DNA of 64,000 nucleotides from Thermohalobaculum sp964576075 (GTDB lineage: Bacteria > Pseudomonadota > Alphaproteobacteria > Rhodobacterales > Rhodobacteraceae). The stretch covers positions 1-64,000 of the forward strand of contig CAZNTX010000007.1 in the NCBI GenBank assembly GCA_964576075.1, read 5' to 3'. The notes under the pieces are model-generated. The model saw nothing but the letters and a program-made list of their open reading frames with translations, ran no database searches and was not told the origin of the DNA. This document shows, in pieces, positions 8,838 to 16,537 of the stretch (its first letter is position 1; each line of letters starts with the position of its first letter). Made by a program: the position numbers and the translations under genes.

Positions 8838-9320
8838 TTGGACCGGCCGAGCCCAGAGACGCCGCTTCCGGCGCAGGTCATCCAGTATCTGCACCGCGCC
8901 GAGGACATCGGCCGCATCGAATTCCGCGACGATCTCGCCGCCGTCGAGGTGCCCTTCGAGCTGCTCGACACGCTCCCCCTGGTCAACGAGTGCCGCCAGC
9001 CTGGGCCGCGGCTCGACCGTCTCGTCCGCTCGATCCGCGCCCGCGGCTATTCCTCGCCCCAGCCGATCATCTGCCGGATCGGGATGAAGGGGCGCTGGGT
9101 GGTGGTCGACGGCGGGCACCGGATCACCGCCGCCCGCATCGTCGGCCGCTCCTGCCTCGCCAACCTCTTCGAGCGCAAGGTCCGCACGCTCTACTTCCTC
9201 CTGTTCACGACGGAGGGGAGCTGGAAGAAGGTCCGCGCGATGGTGGGCGATGCCGCGCAGGACTTGCCGGAGGCCCCGCCCGCGGGCGAGCCGAGGGACG
9301 GCGGCGCACGCGGGAGTTGA
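8838..9320 (+). CDS. Solitary ParB-like nuclease-domain protein
   Basis: 160-aa protein with a ParB/sulfiredoxin-like N-terminal fold: a strand-turn element VPFELLDTLPLVNE, then LDRLVRSIRARGYSSPQPIIC and the signature GRWVVVDGGHRITAARIVG (about residues 77-95), equivalent to the ParB nucleotide-binding box. It lacks the ParB helix-turn-helix and dimerisation domains, so it is not a chromosome-partition ParB. It starts with TTG at 8838, behind an AAGGAGA ribosome-binding site at 8824-8830. It lies 42 bases after puuA, possibly in the same transcript. Function unknown; a small enzyme or regulatory nucleotide-binding role is possible. Confidence 0.65.
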   Translation: MDRPSPETPLPAQVIQYLHRAEDIGRIEFRDDLAAVEVPFELLDTLPLVNECRQPGPRLDRLVRSIRARGYSSPQPIICRIGMKGRWVVVDGGHRITAARIVGRSCLANLFERKVRTLYFLLFTTEGSWKKVRAMVGDAAQDLPEAPPAGEPRDGGARGS

Positions 9321-9346
9321 TTCCGGTCCTCGGCCTGTTCCTGCGG

Positions 9347-9374
9347 TTGTCAGACGGCGGCGATCTGTTAATGT
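9347..9374 (+). promoter_or_regulatory. Possible sigma70-type promoter of the LysM fusion gene
   Basis: TTGTCA (9347-9352) and TAATGT (9369-9374) are separated by 16 bases, about 75 bases before the ATG at 9451, in the only clearly non-coding gap of this stretch. Confidence 0.4.
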
Positions 9375-9450
9375 CCTGCGGACCGGTCCGGAGTCGCCCC
9401 TGAGGCGCGCGCGGCCGCCCTCGGCAAGACAGATCTTCGGGGAGCATCGG

Positions 9451-11603
9451 ATGAGACGGACCTTCAAACCCGGCCTCGCCGTCCTGGCCGCGACGACCGC
9501 GCTCGTGGCGCTCGCGCCGGGCGCCGCGCAAGCCCAGACCCGGATCCCCTGCGGCGATTTCTACGAGGTGCAGGCCGGCGACACCCTCCGCGAGATCGCG
9601 CTCGATGCCTATGGCGAGGGCAACTATCAGGTGATCTTCGAGGCCAACACGGAGATCCTTTCCACGCCGTCGCTCCTCTATGTGGGCCAGCGGTTGTTCA
9701 TCCCCTGCCTCGACGGCAGCGGGCCGCGCACACGGGCCGAGGCGGAGGCGCCGCTCGCCACCGAGCAGACCGCGCTGCGCCCGCCCGAGCCCTCGCCGGA
9801 GGGCCTCGCGCTTCCCGCCCCGCTGCCCCAGCCCTCGGAGGAGGAGCTGTTCGGCGCGCCTGAGCCGGAGGTCGGGGAGGCGTCCGAAGAGCCCGCGCCC
9901 GAGGCGCCGGTCGACGCTGCGGCGGCCGCGCTCGCCCGCCTCCAGCCGGCCCCCTCGGAGGGCGCCGGCCCCCAACCCGCCCCCGGCGGCGCGGCGCAGC
10001 CCGGCCCCACGGCCGGCATCCAGCCCGCCCCCGGCGGCGCGGCACAGCCCGGCCCCACGGCCGCGGTCCAACCCGCCCCCGGCGGCGCGGCGCAGCCCGG
10101 CCCCACGGCCGGCGTCCAGCCCGCCCCCGGCGGCGCGGCACAGCCCGGCCCCACGGCCGGCGTCCAGCCCGCTCCGGGCGGCGCGGCGCAGCCCGGCCCC
10201 ACGGCCGCGGTCCAACNNNNNNNNNNNNNNNNNNNNNNNNNNNNNNNNNNNNNNNNNNNNNNNNNNNNNNNNNNNNNNNNNNNNNNNNNNNNNNNNNNNN
10301 NNNNNNNNNNNNNNNNGGCGGCGCGGCGCAGCCCGGCCCCACGGCCGCGGTCCAACCCGCCCCCGGCGGTGCGGCGCAGCCCGGCCCCACGGCCGGCATC
10401 CAGCCCGCTCCGGGCGGCGCGGCGCAGCCCGGCCCCACGGCGGCGGTCCAGCCCGCCCCCGGCGGTGCGGCGCAGCCCGCCCCCACGGCCGGGATACAAC
10501 CCGCCCCCGCCGGTGCGGCGCAGCCTCCGGCCGGGGGACAGGGCGGCGCCGTGCAGCCCGCCCCGGCGGAGGAAGCCGCGCCCGATCCGCTCTCCCGTCT
10601 CCTCGCCGAGGGCGAGACCGTCGCCGAGCCCGCCGCCGAAGAGACGCCCGCGGCCGGCGCCGGCGGAGGCTTCGAGGCGCCCGTCACCGCGCGGCTGCTG
10701 CCGGAGAGCGCCCCGCCGCCCCCCGCCCAGGCCGCGCCGGAACAGCCGGTGCCGCGCCTCGCGCTCAATCTCGACAGCGGCCTCGGCCAGCCGGAGGACG
10801 GGCCCGGGGCGGTCGCCGATGCCGGGTCGAGCGCCGTCGGCGGCGAGGCCGCGCTTCCGCCGATCCGCCTTCTCACCGGCCCCTACGCCCCCTATACCGG
10901 CGAGACCCTGCCCGAGCAGGGCATGCTGACGGACGTCGTCAGCCGCGCCCTAGAAAAGGCGGCGCCGGAGCGCGAGGCACGGATCGCCTTCATCGACGAC
11001 TGGAGCGCCCATCTGACCATCCTGCTGCCCGAGGGGGCCTTCGATCTCGGCTTCCCCTGGTTCAAGCCCGATTGCACGCGGATGGAGCTCCTCTCCGCCC
11101 CGATGCAGGCGCGCTGCACCGAGTATCTCTGGTCGCAACCGCTGCACGAGCTGGTGGTGGGGTATTTCGTGCAAGCCGGGAGCCCGCTCGAGTCGGTGTC
11201 GGACCCGGCTGAGCTGGTCGGCCTCACCTTCTGCCGCCCGGCCGGCTATTACACCTTCGATCTCGAGCAACGGGGTCTCGGCGAACCGCGGGTGACGATC
11301 GTGCGCCCCGAGACTCCGGCGGATTGTCTGCAGCGCCTCGTCGCCGGCGATGTCGACGTGGTGAGCCTGAGCGTCACCCTCGTCGAGGGCGAGCTCGCGG
11401 AGGCCGGGCTGATCGGGCAAGTGACGGAGCTGCCGGATCTCGCGGACATCCTGACGATGCACGTCCTCGGACCCCGGACGAACCCCTTTGCGCGGACCTA
11501 TCTGACCCTCGTCAATCGCGGTCTCCGCGAGATGCGCGAGAGCGGCGAGTGGTTCGAGGTCGTCGCCCGGCATATGGCGGATTTCCAGGAGCGCGTCCGC
11601 TGA
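9451..11603 (+). CDS. Exported LysM protein fused through a Pro/Ala repeat linker to a solute-binding domain (interrupted by an assembly gap)
   Basis: Signal peptide at residues 1-29 (ALAPGAAQAQT), then one LysM peptidoglycan-binding domain at about 38-86 (YEVQAGDTLREIA...NYQVIFEANTEIL...LYVGQRLFIP). A Pro/Gln/Ala linker follows, with 16-residue repeats of the type QPAPGGAAQPGPTAGV. After the linker, from about base 10858, comes a periplasmic amino-acid-type solute-binding domain (IRLLTGPYAPYTG...GMLTDVVSRAL...FDLGFPWFKP...GDVDVVSLSVTL). The 100 N at 10217-10316 put the two halves in different frames, but the repeat continues perfectly on both sides, so I read one gene. It would bind cell wall and a small ligand; no transporter genes adjoin it. 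The true length is unknown. Confidence 0.7.
9973..10550 (+). repeat. 48-bp in-frame tandem repeat array, broken by the gap
   Basis: Units of 16 codons begin at 9973, 10021, 10069, 10117 and 10165. A sixth starts at 10213 and enters the N run. After the gap a unit resumes at its fifth codon (10317), followed by units at 10353, 10401 and 10449, then decaying copies to about 10550. Units differ mainly at the last two codons (GlyVal, GlyIle, AlaVal) and at wobble positions. At least nine units are present. Confidence 0.9.
10217..10316. other. Assembly gap (100 N)
   Basis: Exactly 100 N, the usual placeholder for a gap of unknown size. To join the repeat register on both sides, the missing sequence must be 8 bases plus a multiple of 48. 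Confidence 0.95.
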
Positions 11604-11678
11604 GGGCGGGCGCGGCAAACCGCGGACCGGGCGCCTCTCGGTCGACTGCGGCCGCACCCGGCGGGAGCATTCGCTCTT

Positions 11679-11844
11679 TCCGAGCGGGGCCGGACGGCTG
11701 ACGCCGCCCGCCCCCTTCACGGACCGCGCCCACCCCCACCCCAGCCGCCTCCGGTCGGCAAAGCCGACCGGAGGCGGCTGGGGTGGGGGTGGGCGCGGTC
11801 GTGAGCCGGGCGTCGCCGGCAGGCGACGGGCGGGTCGCGAAACC
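11679..11844. repeat. Long palindromic element, copy A (inverted relative to copy B at 15482-15648)
   Basis: The core is a perfect 38-bp hairpin (arms 11722-11759 and 11763-11800, loop AAA). Flanks of about 43 bases on each side are also shared with copy B on the opposite strand. It lies between two convergently transcribed genes (the LysM fusion and chaC) and would also act as a strong bidirectional hairpin in RNA. Confidence 0.9.
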
Positions 11845-11858
11845 TACGTCGGACGGGT

Positions 11859-12407
11859 TCAGGCCGCTCCGGCGGTGCGCCGGCGGACGAGGCGGTCTAG
11901 GGCGACGAGCTCCGGATCCTCGATCCCGAGCTCGATCAGGTGCTCCACCGTGTTGTGCAGATAGTCCGTGTTGGGTCCTGCGGGACCGACGGCGCGGGCG
12001 ATGATCTCGGCCTGGGTCTCGATGGGCAGGCGGCCGACATATTGCCTGTGCGTGCGGTCGAGGACATAGGCGAGCGCCTCGACCCGGCGCCCGTCAGCGA
12101 TCTCGATCGGCAGCACCACCTCGATATAGCTGCGCATCGCCATCTCGCGCTCGTGGAGATAGTCGCGCACGGGGGCGTCGCGGGTCGGGCAGACCCGGTA
12201 GGCCACGCCCTCGCAGGCCCCCTCGGGACGCCAGTCGAGCCCGAGCACGAGGCCCGGGGACTCCGGCGTGCCGCGATAGCGCAGCGAGGAGAGGGCGAAG
12301 GCCCGGGCATAGCCCGAGAGCCGGGCGCGACGGCGCTCGAGCGCCTCGAAGCCCGGGTTCCACATCAGCGATCCGTAGGCGAAAACCCAGAAGCCCGTGT
12401 CGGTCAT
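11859..12407 (-). CDS. chaC: Gamma-glutamylcyclotransferase (ChaC family)
   Basis: 182-aa cytosolic enzyme that cleaves glutathione or gamma-glutamyl peptides, releasing 5-oxoproline. The glycine-rich substrate loop is FAYGSLMWNPGF (residues 8-19); a conserved ChaC stretch RARLSGYARAFALSS follows, then YRGTPESPGLVLGLD and GVAYRV. The central segment EREMAMRSYIEVVLP carries the acidic residue expected for catalysis, and the C-terminus contains NTDYLHNTVEHLIELGI, typical of this family. Length is normal for bacterial ChaC. The stop lies 14 bases from palindrome copy A, which may end its transcript. Confidence in family is high; the exact substrate is inferred. Confidence 0.85.
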   Translation of the reverse strand: MTDTGFWVFAYGSLMWNPGFEALERRRARLSGYARAFALSSLRYRGTPESPGLVLGLDWRPEGACEGVAYRVCPTRDAPVRDYLHEREMAMRSYIEVVLPIEIADGRRVEALAYVLDRTHRQYVGRLPIETQAEIIARAVGPAGPNTDYLHNTVEHLIELGIEDPELVALDRLVRRRTAGAA

Positions 12408-12450
12408 GCCCCCTCTCTAGCGCCCCGCGGCCCGGGGGCCAAGGGCCGGC

Positions 12451-13410
12451 TCAGCCGCGCTTGCGGGCGGGGACCGGCGCCGGATGGACGGTCAGATGCC
12501 GCCCGAAATCCGGGGCGTCGGTGTCCTGCCCGGCCTCGAGGATGCCGCGTCGGACCGCGCGGGTGCGGGTGAAATAGGCGTGGAGGAACTCCCCGTCGCC
12601 CGTCCGGATGGCCCGGCGCAGCATCATCAGCTCCTCTGAGAAGCGGCCGAGGATGTCGAGGGTCGCCTCCTTGTTGTGGAGGAACACGTCGCGCCACATC
12701 GTCGGGTCGGAGGCGGCGATGCGCGTGAAGTCGCGAAAGCCCGCGGCGGAAAACTGGATCACCTCGCTCTCCGTCACCCTGGCGAGATCGTCTGCCACCC
12801 CTACCATGGTGTAGGCGATGGCGTGGGGCACATGGGAGGTGACGGCGAGCACGAGGTCGTGGTGCTCTGGCGTCATCTCGGCGACGCGCGCGCCCATCCC
12901 CTCCCAAAGCGCGCGGATGCGGCCCACGGGCTCGGGATCGGCCTCGGGACCGGGGGTGAGGATGCACCAGCGGTTCTCGAAGAGCTCGGCGAAGCCCGCC
13001 TCGGGGCCCGAATGCTCGGTGCCCGCGAGCGGATGGCCGGGGACGAAGACCGCGTCCTCCGGCAGATGCGGGGCGACGGCGGCCACCACCTCGGCCTTCA
13101 CCGAGCCCACATCCGTCACCACCGCACCCGGGGAGAGCGCCGGCCCGATCTCGGCCGCGAGCGCGCCGCAGGCCCCGACGGGCACCGAGAGCACCACGAG
13201 ATCGGCGCCCGCGACGGCCTCGCGCGCGGTGCCGACCACCCGGTCGCAGAAGCCGAGCTCGGCGGCGCGGGCCCGTGTCGCGGCCGAGCGCGCGGTGCCG
13301 ACGATCTCGCCGACCAGCCCGCCGCGCCGCGCCGCCCAGGCCATCGAGGAGCCGATGAGCCCGAGCCCGATCAGCGCCATCCGGCCGAAGACGGGGGCGG
13401 GCGCGCTCAC
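12451..13410 (-). CDS. tyrC: Prephenate/cyclohexadienyl dehydrogenase
   Basis: 319-aa NAD(P)-dependent enzyme of tyrosine synthesis (prephenate to 4-hydroxyphenylpyruvate, or arogenate to tyrosine). The Rossmann motif ALIGLGLIGSS is at about residues 12-22, followed by VVLSVPVGA, VVTDVGSVK, PGHPLAGTEHSGPEAG with the catalytic histidines, and HHDLVLAVTSHVPHAIAY. A C-terminal helical domain contains RIAASDPTMWRDVFLHNK. It starts at a GTG (13408-13410) that overlaps the hisC stop by 4 bases, so the pair is translationally coupled. hisC-type aminotransferases of this arrangement also act on aromatic substrates, which fits the pairing. Confidence 0.9.
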   Translation of the reverse strand: MSAPAPVFGRMALIGLGLIGSSMAWAARRGGLVGEIVGTARSAATRARAAELGFCDRVVGTAREAVAGADLVVLSVPVGACGALAAEIGPALSPGAVVTDVGSVKAEVVAAVAPHLPEDAVFVPGHPLAGTEHSGPEAGFAELFENRWCILTPGPEADPEPVGRIRALWEGMGARVAEMTPEHHDLVLAVTSHVPHAIAYTMVGVADDLARVTESEVIQFSAAGFRDFTRIAASDPTMWRDVFLHNKEATLDILGRFSEELMMLRRAIRTGDGEFLHAYFTRTRAVRRGILEAGQDTDAPDFGRHLTVHPAPVPARKRG

Positions 13411-14492
13411 GCCCCCTCCCCGAGCGCGGCCATCGCGGCCGCGACCGCCCGGCAGGCCTCCTCGTCGCCCACCGAGATGCGCAGATGCTCCGGCAGCCCA
13501 TAGCCCGCCATCCCGCGCACGACGATGCCGCGCGCCTTCAGCCCCGCATCCACCTGCGCCTTGCGCCCGCCGGTCTCGACGAGCAGGAAATTGGCGCGGC
13601 TCGGCGTGACGGGGAAGCCCGCCGCCGCGATCTCCTTGGCGAGCCAGTCGCGCCAGACCTCGTTGGCGATCCGGCAATGCTCCACATAGTCCCCCGCCGC
13701 GATCGCGGCCTCCCCGGCGGCGAGCGCGGGGGCGGTGACGTTGAAGGGCCCGCGCACCCGGTTCATCACGTCGATCACATGCTCGGGCGCATAGGCCCAA
13801 CCGAGGCGGAGCGCGGCGAGGCCGTGGATCTTCGAGAAGGTCCGCGTCGTCACCACGTTGTCGCGCGCGGCGACGAGCCCGATCCCCCCGTCATAGCCCG
13901 GCGCGCGGACATACTCCGCATAGGCCCCGTCGAGCACCAGGAGCGCCGCGGGCGGCAGCGCGTCGGCGAGGCGGGCGAGCTCGGCCTCGGCCACCATCGT
14001 CCCCGTGGGATTGTTGGGATTGGCGAGGAAGACGAGCCGCGTCGCCTCCGAGAGCCGGGCGATCAGCGCGTCGATGTCCGTCGTCAGGTCGCGCTCGGGC
14101 ACGGCGACCGGCGTCGCCCCCGCGGCCAGCGCCGAGAGGCGATACATCAGGAACCCGTGCGCCGAATGCAGCACCTCGCTGCCGGGCCCCGCATAGGCCT
14201 TGCAGAGGAGCGCGATCAGCTCGTCCGAGCCGTTGCCGCAGACGATGCGCTCGGCCTCGATCCCGTGCGCCCTGGCGATGGCGGCGCGCAGCCGGGCATG
14301 GCCGCCATCGGGATAGACCGCGAGCCGGTCGGCTTCGGCCAGGAACGCGGCGCGGGCCGCCGGGGCGGGGCCGAGCGGGTTTTCGTTCGAGGAGAGCTTG
14401 TGGCTCCGGTTGGCCCCGGGCGCGGCGGAGGCCCCGCCGACATAGGGCGAGATCTCGGCGATGCCGGGATTGGGGCGGATCGTTGGGTGCAT
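13407..14492 (-). CDS. hisC: Histidinol-phosphate aminotransferase / aromatic aminotransferase
   Basis: 361-aa fold-type I PLP enzyme. Evidence: KLSSNENPLGP near the N-terminus, CGNGSDELI, FLANPNNPTGT, LVLDGAYAEYV (PLP-binding Asp) and the Schiff-base lysine at about residue 221 in TFSKIHGLAALRLGWAYAP, with RVRGPFNV and SRANFLLVETG later. It catalyses imidazole-acetol phosphate to histidinol phosphate in histidine synthesis, and in alphaproteobacteria this form often also serves tyrosine/phenylalanine synthesis, which its coupling to tyrC supports. The ATG at 14490-14492 gives MHPTIRPNPGI. It is divergent from the methyltransferase gene at 14647. Confidence 0.9.
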   Translation of the reverse strand: MHPTIRPNPGIAEISPYVGGASAAPGANRSHKLSSNENPLGPAPAARAAFLAEADRLAVYPDGGHARLRAAIARAHGIEAERIVCGNGSDELIALLCKAYAGPGSEVLHSAHGFLMYRLSALAAGATPVAVPERDLTTDIDALIARLSEATRLVFLANPNNPTGTMVAEAELARLADALPPAALLVLDGAYAEYVRAPGYDGGIGLVAARDNVVTTRTFSKIHGLAALRLGWAYAPEHVIDVMNRVRGPFNVTAPALAAGEAAIAAGDYVEHCRIANEVWRDWLAKEIAAAGFPVTPSRANFLLVETGGRKAQVDAGLKARGIVVRGMAGYGLPEHLRISVGDEEACRAVAAAMAALGEGA

Positions 14493-14646
14493 CTCGGACT
14501 CCAGGCTGCCTCTCCCCCTCTACCGGCTGGCCGGGCGCAAGGCCAGAGGGTGCGCCGATCCGCCCGCGCGGCGCTTGAACGAAACGCCTCGGGCCTCTAT
14601 CTGCGATCACGGCCGGGGTCGATCCCCGAGAGGAGGTGCCCCGAGG

Positions 14647-15468
14647 GTGAGCGAACGAGGCCCGCTCCGCCAGGCCGCGCGCGAGGCGGCGCAGCATCTG
14701 CGAGACCGGTGGCGCCTCGCGCGGACGGCGCGGCGCCCCTTCCCCGTCGCGGCGGTGCGCCCGCTCGATGCGGCCGGCCTCGCGGCCCTCCTTTCGGCGC
14801 CGGAGGCTGCGGCGGCCTGGCGGGCGGATGCCCCCCGCCTTTCCGCGCTGTTGCCGGCCGAGGAGATCCACGGCGCGGTCAATCCGGGCGACCGGCGTGC
14901 CCTCCACCACCTCGCCGTCGCCCTCGCCCCCGCCCGCGCGCTCGAGATCGGGACCCATATCGGCGCCTCGACGCTCCATCTCGCGGCGGGGCTGGGCCAT
15001 GGCGGGGGGCGGCTCGACACGGTGGACCTCGCCGATGTGAACGAGACGGCCGGCCCCTGGGCTGCGCTCGGCTTGCCGCAGCGCCCCGAGGCGGCGGCGG
15101 CCGAACTCGGCCTCGCCGGTCGCGTGGCCTTCCATGCCCAAGCGGCCGAGGCGTTCCTCGCGGCGGCCCGACCCGGCTACGGCCTGGTCTTTCTAGACGG
15201 CGACCACGCGGCGGATGCGGTCTATCGCGAGACCGCCGCGGCGCTGGCGCTCCTCGCCCCGGGCGGGGTGATCGTCCTCCACGACGTGTATCCGGGGGCG
15301 CGGCGCATCGTGCCGGAAGCGGAGCCGATCTTCGGGCCCTGGTGCGCGCTCGCCCGGATCCTGCGCGAGGCGCCGGCGCTTCGTCTCTTGCCGCTCGGCA
15401 CGCTCGATTGGGAGACCAAGCCCGGCAGCCGCCGCACGAGCCTCGCCGTCCTCGCCCGCGCCCGCTGA
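14647..15468 (+). CDS. Class I SAM-dependent methyltransferase (O-methyltransferase-like)
   Basis: 273-aa protein with motif I ALEIGTHIGASTLHLAAGL (about residues 98-116), an acidic strand-2 end DTVDLADVN, and LVFLDGDHAADAVYRETAAALALLAPGGVIVLHDVYPG, characteristic of the Methyltransf_24/catechol-type methyltransferases, where the Asp residues bind a metal. Substrate unknown. The start is a GTG at 14647, chosen because an ideal AGGAGGTG ribosome-binding site lies at 14631-14638; the frame upstream is antisense to the hisC control region. It ends 13 bases before palindrome copy B. Confidence 0.7.
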   Translation: MSERGPLRQAAREAAQHLRDRWRLARTARRPFPVAAVRPLDAAGLAALLSAPEAAAAWRADAPRLSALLPAEEIHGAVNPGDRRALHHLAVALAPARALEIGTHIGASTLHLAAGLGHGGGRLDTVDLADVNETAGPWAALGLPQRPEAAAAELGLAGRVAFHAQAAEAFLAAARPGYGLVFLDGDHAADAVYRETAAALALLAPGGVIVLHDVYPGARRIVPEAEPIFGPWCALARILREAPALRLLPLGTLDWETKPGSRRTSLAVLARAR

Positions 15469-15481
15469 TCCGCTCGATCCG

Positions 15482-15648
15482 GGTTTCGCGACCCGCCCGT
15501 CGCCTGCCGGCGACGCCCGGCTCACGACCGCGCCCGCCCCCACCCCCGCCGCCTCCGGTCGGCTTTGCCGACCGGAGGCGGCGGGGGTGGGGGCGGGCGC
15601 GGTCCGTGAAGGGGGCGGGCGGCGTCAGCCGTCCGATCCCGCTCGGAT
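15482..15648. repeat. Long palindromic element, copy B (inverted copy of 11679-11844)
   Basis: Read on the minus strand it matches copy A over about 165 bases. The core is a perfect 38-bp hairpin (arms 15526-15563 and 15567-15604, loop TTT). Copies A and B differ at two stem positions, and both differences are compensated in the opposite arm. The right end overlaps the last codons and the TGA of the methyltransferase gene ending at 15625. Confidence 0.9.
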
Positions 15649-16449
15649 GGGCTCGCGGTGCAGGCCGCGCGCGAGGGCGGGGCAGGGGGGGAGACGGCCG
15701 GCCGCGGGCTTCGGGCTCGGCGCCGGGCTCAGCCCTTCGAGCACGCGCAAGGGCTCCCGCGCCGCCTCGCGCAGGCCGGATTGGGGGGTGATGTAGACGA
15801 GCTTCGTCACCTCGACGATCGTCACCCCCGCGAGCGCCTGCCAGTCGAGCGCCTGGCCCGCGCGCTCGAACATCGGGCCGAGGCGCAGCCAGAAGCGCCG
15901 GTGCGAGGGCGGCAGATAGAGCGCCGCCGCGTCGCGCTCGACGGCGAAATCATGCGCGGCGAGGGCGCGTTCGAGCTGGCCTGCGGAATAGGGCCGGCCA
16001 TAGCCGAAGGGGGTCGCGTCGCGCCGCGCCCAGAGCCCCGCCCGGTTGGGCGCGATCACCACCGCCCGCCCGCCGGGCGCGAGCACGCGCGCGACCTCCT
16101 CGAGGAGCGCGTTCGGCCGCTCGCAGGTCTCGAGCCCGTGGGCGAGGAGGATGCGGTCGGCGGTGCCCGGCCCGAGCGGCCAGAGCGTCTCCTCCACGAG
16201 GGCCGAGACGTTCGGCCCCTCCGCCGGCCAGGGGCAGACCCCCTGCTGTGCCGGCATCAGGCAGAGCGTGCGCGCCGCCTCCCCGAGGAACGGGCGCAGG
16301 AAGGGCGCGGCGAAGCCGAAGCCCACCACCGTCATCCCTCGCACATCGGGCCAGAGCGCGCGCAGCCGCGCCCGCAGCATGCCGCGCGCGAGCCGGCCGA
16401 GGCCCGTGCCGTAATAGAACTTCCTGAAATCGACGACGTCGAGATGCAT
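15625..16449 (-). CDS. SAM-dependent methyltransferase next to gloB
   Basis: 274-aa protein of the Methyltransf_11 type. It starts MHLDVVDFRKFYYGTGLGRLA, then motif I VVGFGFAAPFLRPFLG (about 40-55), an acidic region PNVSALVEETLWPLG, and DRILLAHGLETCERPNALLEEVARVLAPGGRAVVIAPN, the usual motif II/III region. The divergent pairing with gloB fits a conserved alphaproteobacterial neighbourhood as I remember it. Substrate unknown. The C-terminal tail after about residue 240 (PSPKPAAGRLPP...) is low complexity, and its last residues are encoded inside palindrome copy B, so the tail was probably altered by insertion of that element. Confidence 0.65.
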   Translation of the reverse strand: MHLDVVDFRKFYYGTGLGRLARGMLRARLRALWPDVRGMTVVGFGFAAPFLRPFLGEAARTLCLMPAQQGVCPWPAEGPNVSALVEETLWPLGPGTADRILLAHGLETCERPNALLEEVARVLAPGGRAVVIAPNRAGLWARRDATPFGYGRPYSAGQLERALAAHDFAVERDAAALYLPPSHRRFWLRLGPMFERAGQALDWQALAGVTIVEVTKLVYITPQSGLREAAREPLRVLEGLSPAPSPKPAAGRLPPCPALARGLHREPIRAGSDG

Positions 16450-16537
16450 TGCGCCCTCGCGGCCTTTCGGACAGCCTCGCATCGCCGGGCGCGCCGATCA
16501 AGCCGCGCCGGATCTGCGAGAAGAGAGGGAGCCGCCC

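Noticed and set aside
9973..10550. Regular 48-bp repeats considered as a CRISPR array
   Set aside because: Repeats abut directly without unique spacers, lie inside a coding frame, and no cas genes are present.
10551..11603. Separate solute-binding gene starting after the gap
   Set aside because: Its apparent start lies within the repeat linker and it has no signal peptide or ribosome-binding site; the repeat register shows that it is the second half of the gene at 9451.
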